The notes beneath the pieces are model-generated. The model ran no database searches. It saw nothing but the letters and a program-made list of their open reading frames with translations, and was not told the DNA's origin. From Planctomycetota bacterium (GTDB lineage: Bacteria > Planctomycetota > UBA1135 > GCA-002686595), in the NCBI GenBank assembly GCA_029212955.1, contig JARGOW010000056.1:1-11852 (forward strand): a stretch of DNA of 11,852 nt. The letters run 5' to 3'. Position 1 is the stretch's first letter, and the number at the start of each line of letters is the position of its first letter. Shown one piece after another: positions 8,229 to 11,852 of the stretch. A program made the translations under genes and the position numbers.

Positions 8229-8728
8229 CAGGACGGGGTTTCGAATTGAACTTCCGCGATCAAGGCGATGCCCTCGCCCGTCCGCGAAGACTCCACCTTG
8301 AGCGAACTCAACATGCCCAGAAGGAGGAAGAATCCACGCCCTCTCTCATCCTCCAGATCCGGGAGCTCCCCCGTGTCTTGGAGCATGGGCCGCAAGCATT
8401 CGGGATCGCCGCCGCCTTCGTCTTCCACCCGCAATTCCCAACCGGAGCGGTTGAACCGAAACTCCAGGTGCATTTGAACCGCTGCGGTACCGGATTCCGC
8501 TTCGCTGCCATCCATGGCTTTGTTGCCCCCACCGTGATCCACAGCGTTGGAGAGCAATTCCCCGACCACGAATTCCAACCGATCCACTTCATCCCCGGGG
8601 AATCCGTCGGAATCTGCAAACTCCCTCACCCGTTGGCGTCCTTCTCGGGCCGCCAAGTGATGCGCAGGCATGGTGAGCTTGAGCTCCACCCCAGCCTCGG
8701 TCCTTGAAATGCGTTCTTCCGATGTCAC
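8228..8728 (-). CDS. Anti-sigma-factor-type ATP-binding protein (HATPase_c_2, RsbW/SpoIIAB-like)
   Basis: The 166-residue product has the GHKL ATPase pattern of small serine kinase anti-sigma factors. The N box is ELLSNAVDHGGG (Glu57, Asn61), the G1 box is VEDEGGG (Asp103), and the G2 box is ERGRGFFLLLGML (about 128-140). Members phosphorylate STAS-domain antagonists and hold sigma factors, but no sigma factor or antagonist is in the window, so the target is unknown. I chose the GTG at 8728: it overlaps the nadC stop by 4 nt (GTGA) and has GGAG 8 nt upstream. An in-frame extension to 8911 would lie entirely inside nadC and reads as unlike any domain. An insertion rich in Gly, Ser and Glu (about 66-82) separates the N box from the next strand. 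It is coupled to the VanZ-like gene by TGATG. Confidence 0.85.
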   Translation of the reverse strand: MTSEERISRTEAGVELKLTMPAHHLAAREGRQRVREFADSDGFPGDEVDRLEFVVGELLSNAVDHGGGNKAMDGSEAESGTAAVQMHLEFRFNRSGWELRVEDEGGGDPECLRPMLQDTGELPDLEDERGRGFFLLLGMLSSLKVESSRTGEGIALIAEVQFETPS

Positions 8729-9645
8729 CGAATCGGCTCCAAAATCAAGCTGAAGTCCAAGGCGTCCGCCGAGTGGGTCAAAGCTCCCACGGAGATCCGA
8801 TCCACACCGGCTTCCCCGTAGGTATGCACGTTTTCGAAGACGATACCACCCGATGCTTCCAACTCCACGCACCGGCCCAAACGGTCCGCTTCCCCACGCA
8901 GGCGCGGGCACAGCCCAGTCAGGAAATCGGGTGTCATATTGTCAAGGAGCAACACATCGGCACCGCCGCGCAATGCGGCCATGGCCTCTGCTTCATCGCG
9001 GGCCTCCGCAGTGATGCGAACGCCGGGCCCCACATGCTTCCGTAGCCGTTCCAAGGCTTCCTCAATGGAAGATCCGGCCAGGGCGATGTGGTTTTCTTTC
9101 AACATGGCTTCGTCAAAGAGACCAAATCGATGGTTCTCACCGCCTCCACAACGCACGGCGTACTTTTCAAGTCGCCGCAGTCCGGGGGTGGTCTTGCGCG
9201 TGTCCAAGATGCGCACGCCATCCACATGGGCCACGCGCTCCACGAACTTCGCCGTAAGACTTGCCGTCCCCGAAAGTCGTTGCAAGAAGTTCAGGGCCAC
9301 CCGCTCCGCGCGCAGAATGGCCCGGGCATTGCCGGTCACGGTCGCAACGGTCTGCCCCACGGAAACGGCGTCTCCGTCGGTGCTATCGGATTCAAAAGTT
9401 GCGCTGGAATCGCACAGGGCGAAGGTGCGCAAGAACACTTGAAGGCCCGCCAACACTCCGACTTCCTTGGCCACGAGAACCGCACGCGCCTGGACCCTTT
9501 CCGGCACCGCCCCATCGCCGGTCAGGTCCCCCGATTCCACGTCCTCCTTCAGGGCCGCCAGAAGAAGGGGGTCAAGGAATGTGTGGGGTAAGCCTTGGGG
9601 CAGTCCTCGCCGGGGGGCGGGCAATTGAACGTTTTCGGTGGACAC
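8725..9645 (-). CDS. nadC: Quinolinate phosphoribosyltransferase (carboxylating)
   Basis: This enzyme converts quinolinate and PRPP to nicotinate mononucleotide, CO2 and pyrophosphate in de novo NAD synthesis, in the cytoplasm. From the chosen GTG it has 306 residues, against about 280-300 usual. Family marks are in order: LDPLLLAALKED and GDLTGD at the start, ARAILRAERVALNFLQRLSG (about 107-126), ILDTRKTTPG (146-155), YAVRCGGGENHR (162-173), LKENHI (182-187), LLLDNM (232-237), EASGGI (263-268) and ISVGALTHS (284-292). The basic and acidic substrate-binding positions I know of appear intact. The frame is open to 9876, but the extra residues there are a shadow of the upstream gene. Even from 9645 it overlaps the helix-hairpin-helix gene by 74 nt; a TTG at about residue 8 is an alternative, and neither has a clear ribosome site. 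No other NAD-synthesis gene is in the window. Confidence 0.93.
   Translation of the reverse strand: MSTENVQLPAPRRGLPQGLPHTFLDPLLLAALKEDVESGDLTGDGAVPERVQARAVLVAKEVGVLAGLQVFLRTFALCDSSATFESDSTDGDAVSVGQTVATVTGNARAILRAERVALNFLQRLSGTASLTAKFVERVAHVDGVRILDTRKTTPGLRRLEKYAVRCGGGENHRFGLFDEAMLKENHIALAGSSIEEALERLRKHVGPGVRITAEARDEAEAMAALRGGADVLLLDNMTPDFLTGLCPRLRGEADRLGRCVELEASGGIVFENVHTYGEAGVDRISVGALTHSADALDFSLILEPIR
8737..8740 (-). promoter_or_regulatory. Ribosome binding site that sets the start of the anti-sigma-type gene
   Basis: GGAG on the minus strand, 8 nt upstream of the GTG at 8728 and inside the last codons of nadC. It supports the GTG start over the longer reading. Confidence 0.6.
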
Positions 9646-10240
9646 GTGGGGTCTTGGGTGGGAGGCGCGCGAGGGTCGAAGCGAATTCCGATTCGCCAGT
9701 GTACGCCCCAGGAGCTCCTCTTGCAGCCCAGCGCTCAACCGCACCGGCCGTAACCGGCCCAATCCCAGACACTTCCTCCAACTGCTGGGCTGAATTCCGC
9801 ACTTCAGGCGCCCATCCGCGCTCCCAAAAGGCCTGGGCCAAATCCCTGGATCGGGTGCGCCCAACCCCGGCCACATTGCGTAAATCCAGTGGACCCACCC
9901 CTGGCTCCATGGGTTGGAAGCCCAATCCAGGAATCGTATGGGTGGGAACGGGCTCCGGCGGGGGGTTCTGCCGGTTCTCCAATCCCCATGCGCCCAAGGA
10001 CCAACCGAGGATCAGAAAAAGCGGAAGGGGGGAGAGGCCTCCGAGGGCCGAGTTCTGTTTTGTATTCACAGCCCATAGACCTGCTTGGCCAACCAGGGTG
10101 GCAGCCCAATCTGAAAATACACGCCCGCACCAGCTAGCTCCCCTGTCCGAGTTCAGTCGCTGCAGGCCCCTACCCCAACGAATCACCAAAGGAAGCGGGC
10201 AGGACCTGGCTCCGCTGACCGCCAAAGCCGAATCAACCAA
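9572..10240 (-). CDS. Membrane-anchored helix-hairpin-helix protein, ComEA-like
   Basis: This reads as 222 residues from a TTG. One hydrophobic segment (LSPLPLFLILGWSLGAWGL, about 69-87) is followed by a proline-rich linker and two helix-hairpin-helix motifs: LRNVAGVGRTRSRDL (about 120-134) and LEEVSGIGPVTAGAV (about 154-168). The two GxG turns are 34 residues apart, the spacing of the ComEA-type tandem HhH domain, which binds DNA without sequence specificity. ComEA itself is an envelope DNA receptor for transformation, so a role in DNA uptake is possible but inferred; some HhH proteins of this shape have other jobs. After about residue 175 the sequence is basic and proline-rich and overlaps the nadC start. 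The TTG start overlaps the upstream ATPase stop by 8 nt; a GTG at 10186 (residue 19) is an alternative. Neither has a good ribosome site. Confidence 0.68.
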   Translation of the reverse strand: MVDSALAVSGARSCPLPLVIRWGRGLQRLNSDRGASWCGRVFSDWAATLVGQAGLWAVNTKQNSALGGLSPLPLFLILGWSLGAWGLENRQNPPPEPVPTHTIPGLGFQPMEPGVGPLDLRNVAGVGRTRSRDLAQAFWERGWAPEVRNSAQQLEEVSGIGPVTAGAVERWAARGAPGAYTGESEFASTLARLPPKTPRVHRKRSIARPPARTAPRLTPHIP

Positions 10241-11102
10241 TCAGATGATTGTGCAAGCTGGTGCCAAATCCCCGCGGACGCACTTTGTCCAAATCAGCCG
10301 ACACGTAACGCCCAAGATCCATCAAGGCCAAACCCAAGGGACTGTCCCCACCGCCCCGGACCACCGGGCGCTGCTCTTGGGTCGCCACAAATGCCGCCCG
10401 ATCATCGGGCAACTGGGCCACGCACTCCAACTCCACGCCCAAGAAACGCTTGGTCACATCGATCAGTCGTTCCGCGGCGCGCTCGCCCTCCTCGGGCAAC
10501 ACCACGCGATTGATGACCAGACGGGGTCGACAATGGGGCCGGCGCGTGAGCAATACTTTTAGGAAGGCATAGGCGTCGGTCAATGCGGTCACTGCTGGAG
10601 TGGTCACAACCAATACTCGATCGCTGGCCGCTGCGAATGCCACCGTCTGGCGGGACAAGCCTGCCGCCGAGTCCACGACCATGTGGGAGTAGCGTTCCTC
10701 CACACTGCGCAAACCTGCAGCCAACAACTCCAATTCCCCCCCGTTGAGCGACGCCAATTGCGCCACTCCGGATCCTCCCGCAAGGAGATCGAGTCCTTCA
10801 TAACAGGGGGTCACCACATTCGAAATAGAGGCGGTCCCCGCGATCACCTCCGCGATCGTATGGGTCGGTCGAATCCCCTGCAAAATGTGCGCGTTGGCCA
10901 CGCCCAAATCAGCATCGAACAGCAGCGTGTTTCCTTGCTCGCTGAGCATGAACGCCAACGAGGCGGAGATCATGGATTTGCCCGTCCCCCCCTTTCCACT
11001 GACAACGCACAACGAACGCATGGCCGTTGTCGAACACGGTGCGATGCTTTGCTCCGTGAGCACGGAAGAACTCACCGACTGGTTCAGCAACGTTTCCTGC
11101 AT
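10233..11102 (-). CDS. MinD/ParA-family ATPase, FlhG (YlxH/FleN)-like
   Basis: This encodes 289 residues from the ATG at 11102. It has a deviant Walker A loop SGKGGTGKS (35-43, signature Lys37), a second box LLFDADLGVAN (60-70, Asp63 and Asp65) and a switch-like VVDSAAG (142-148, Asp144). The stretches HILQGIRPTHTIAEVI and LLAGGSGVAQLASL are typical of FlhG, which sets flagellar number or position together with FlhF. The N-terminal DQAxxLR motif of classical FlhG is not visible, and no clear amphipathic helix is seen at the C-terminus, so another ParA-like positioning role is possible. I chose ATG 11102, which has GAGGAG about 13 nt upstream (rather far). A TTG at 11174 would extend into the previous ORF, and ATG 11021 would start right at the ATPase fold. 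The stop overlaps the start of the HhH gene by 8 nt. Confidence 0.87.
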   Translation of the reverse strand: MQETLLNQSVSSSVLTEQSIAPCSTTAMRSLCVVSGKGGTGKSMISASLAFMLSEQGNTLLFDADLGVANAHILQGIRPTHTIAEVIAGTASISNVVTPCYEGLDLLAGGSGVAQLASLNGGELELLAAGLRSVEERYSHMVVDSAAGLSRQTVAFAAASDRVLVVTTPAVTALTDAYAFLKVLLTRRPHCRPRLVINRVVLPEEGERAAERLIDVTKRFLGVELECVAQLPDDRAAFVATQEQRPVVRGGGDSPLGLALMDLGRYVSADLDKVRPRGFGTSLHNHLIG

Positions 11103-11151
11103 GGCGACGGAGTCGCTCCTCGTCGGGCTTTCGCGCCGAAGAGAAAAGAAT

Positions 11152-11592
11152 CTACGTGTTGCTTTCCAATCCAAGAGTGTTGTCGAAGTAAGAAGGAACC
11201 AAAGTCCATTGCTGGGGCAATTTCCCTGCCTTTAGCGTTTCACACGACCGCGTCAAATCATGGCCATAACACCAAAATCCCAAGGCCTTTCCCGGTTCCG
11301 GTCTAAGTTCAAAACCCATCGCAAACCAATCCATACAACTCGTATCGAATGAAACTTTTGTGAGAATCACCCCGCTCTCCCCCGTCAAAACCGACGTTTC
11401 AATACCAGGAAGCCAATTCGATACGAAGCGAAAGCAATCGCAATTCCCCGCGAGAGCCTCGAATCTGTCCAATAACGCTGGGCTTCCCGAGTTCCTTTGC
11501 TGCCCTAGCCACTTCAACTTTTGATGGGGCCCAAGACCCGCTGCAAGCAACGCCCCCAGGTCCGACCAGGCTCGATGCATGCTGGCGGCCAC
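11152..11592 (-). CDS. Unrecognised 146-residue protein
   Basis: I do not recognise this ORF. It starts at a GTG with GGAG 8 nt upstream (11601-11604), a good ribosome site, and stops at TAG 50 nt before the ATPase ATG. The product looks soluble, with a helical start (residues about 5-48) and a more beta-like rest. It carries six Trp (9, 28, 60, 89, 107, 129) and five Cys (51, 53, 86, 108, 117). The last 300 bases are visibly poorer in GC, and third codon positions less GC-biased, than in neighbouring genes, which could mean relaxed selection, recent acquisition or a non-coding stretch. It lies in the same frame as the upstream fragment, separated from it by one TAG and 14 codons, so a broken longer gene is possible. 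The ribosome site and the absence of any competing ORF favour a real gene, with moderate certainty. Confidence 0.5.
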   Translation of the reverse strand: MAASMHRAWSDLGALLAAGLGPHQKLKWLGQQRNSGSPALLDRFEALAGNCDCFRFVSNWLPGIETSVLTGESGVILTKVSFDTSCMDWFAMGFELRPEPGKALGFWCYGHDLTRSCETLKAGKLPQQWTLVPSYFDNTLGLESNT

Positions 11593-11600
11593 CCACGCGA

Positions 11601-11604
11601 CTCC
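11601..11604 (-). promoter_or_regulatory. Ribosome binding site for the unrecognised 146-residue ORF
   Basis: GGAG on the minus strand, 8 nt before the GTG at 11592. It lies between the upstream stop and this start, and it is the main evidence for choosing this GTG and for the ORF being translated separately. Confidence 0.45.
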
Positions 11605-11634
11605 ATTCCGTTCACTCGAACAGGCGAGCGCAGG

Positions 11635-11852
11635 CTACATGAATGCGTCGAGCTCTTCGCTGCTCAATACCACGCTGAGCCCCTGATCCACGAGGGACTC
11701 GCCTTCGCCTCCATCGCCTGCGGGCGCTTCCTCCAGGATCTCAAAGTAGCGCCGCAATACCCGCTCGATAAACGCGTCGGAGGCACCCATCTGTGTCAAC
11801 TCATCGCTCTCCTGCCCCGCCACGCTCGCGAGCAATCGCCCCCCCCTGAATT
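11635..11852 (-). CDS. C-terminal fragment of an unrecognised gene (5' end outside the window)
   Basis: The frame is open from the window edge to TAG at 11635, giving about 72 residues; a TTG at 11835 could be a start but has no support, so the gene most likely begins beyond the window. The visible part has a helical segment (FIERVLRRYFEILEEA), an acidic glycine-rich linker (GDGGEGES) and the final residues LSSEELDAFM. That end resembles the LSQEEIDALL peptide found at the N-terminus of the flagellar switch protein FliM, which binds CheY-P. A CheY-binding C-terminal tail, as in the phosphatase CheZ, is a possible reading, and the FlhG-like gene downstream fits a motility context, but the fragment is too short to name. 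Confidence 0.55.
   Translation of the reverse strand, partial: FRGGRLLASVAGQESDELTQMGASDAFIERVLRRYFEILEEAPAGDGGEGESLVDQGLSVVLSSEELDAFM

Noticed and set aside
8729..8911. N-terminal extension of the anti-sigma-type ATPase
   Set aside because: It lies inside nadC, shows no ATPase-family sequence, and the GTG at 8728 has a good ribosome site and a GTGA overlap.
9646..9876. N-terminal extension of nadC by 77 residues
   Set aside because: It would make nadC 383 residues, far over family length, and it is the shadow of the HhH gene in another frame.
9261..10562. 433-codon open frame on the plus strand
   Set aside because: It runs antisense across nadC, the HhH gene and the ATPase, and its product is a low-complexity Arg/Pro/Ser-rich sequence typical of a shadow frame.
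11103..11174. TTG-initiated extension of the FlhG-like ATPase
   Set aside because: It overlaps the preceding ORF, has no ribosome site and adds no recognisable FlhG motif.

Overview
The window reads as a stretch of chromosome from a diderm (Gram-negative-type) bacterium. GC content looks high, roughly 60% by eye. Every gene I can support lies on the minus strand, so transcription runs from the high coordinates to the low ones. Two lipoprotein-type signal sequences and a giant AsmA/DUF748-type periplasmic protein imply an outer membrane. A FlhG-like ATPase hints at flagella or polar organisation. Planctomycetota or a similar environmental lineage would fit, but I cannot fix the phylum from this sequence. 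I see no tRNA, rRNA, CRISPR array, insertion sequence or phage gene.

Upstream block (11852 to 7635). The window opens with the 3' end of an unrecognised gene whose last residues resemble the FliM N-terminal peptide. It is followed in the same frame by an unrecognised 146-residue ORF of lower GC. Next come a MinD/ParA-family ATPase of FlhG type, a membrane-anchored ComEA-like helix-hairpin-helix protein, nadC (quinolinate phosphoribosyltransferase, NAD synthesis), a small anti-sigma-factor-type histidine-kinase-fold ATPase, and a VanZ-like membrane protein. From the ATPase onward, junctions are overlaps: 8 nt, 74 nt or less, 4 nt (GTGA) and 1 nt (TGATG). This suggests one translationally coupled operon of functionally mixed genes.

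Downstream block (7482 to 21). After a 152-nt gap come a 519-residue probable lipoprotein, a 1839-residue AsmA/DUF748-type protein coupled to it by TGATG, and a 122-residue lipoprotein 14 nt further on. A 7-bp perfect inverted repeat directly after the last stop codon, at the window edge, may be the terminator. The three genes look like one envelope module: an inner-membrane-anchored, periplasm-spanning beta-rich protein with two lipoproteins. By analogy with AsmA-like proteins (YhdP, TamB, YdbH) it may take part in lipid movement between membranes, but that role is inference.

The most notable observation is the regular internal repetition of the giant protein. About six modules of roughly 220-280 residues can be read by eye, each carrying a charged Ala/Glu/Pro-rich linker, followed by a DUF748-like end, a helical segment and a strongly basic tail.
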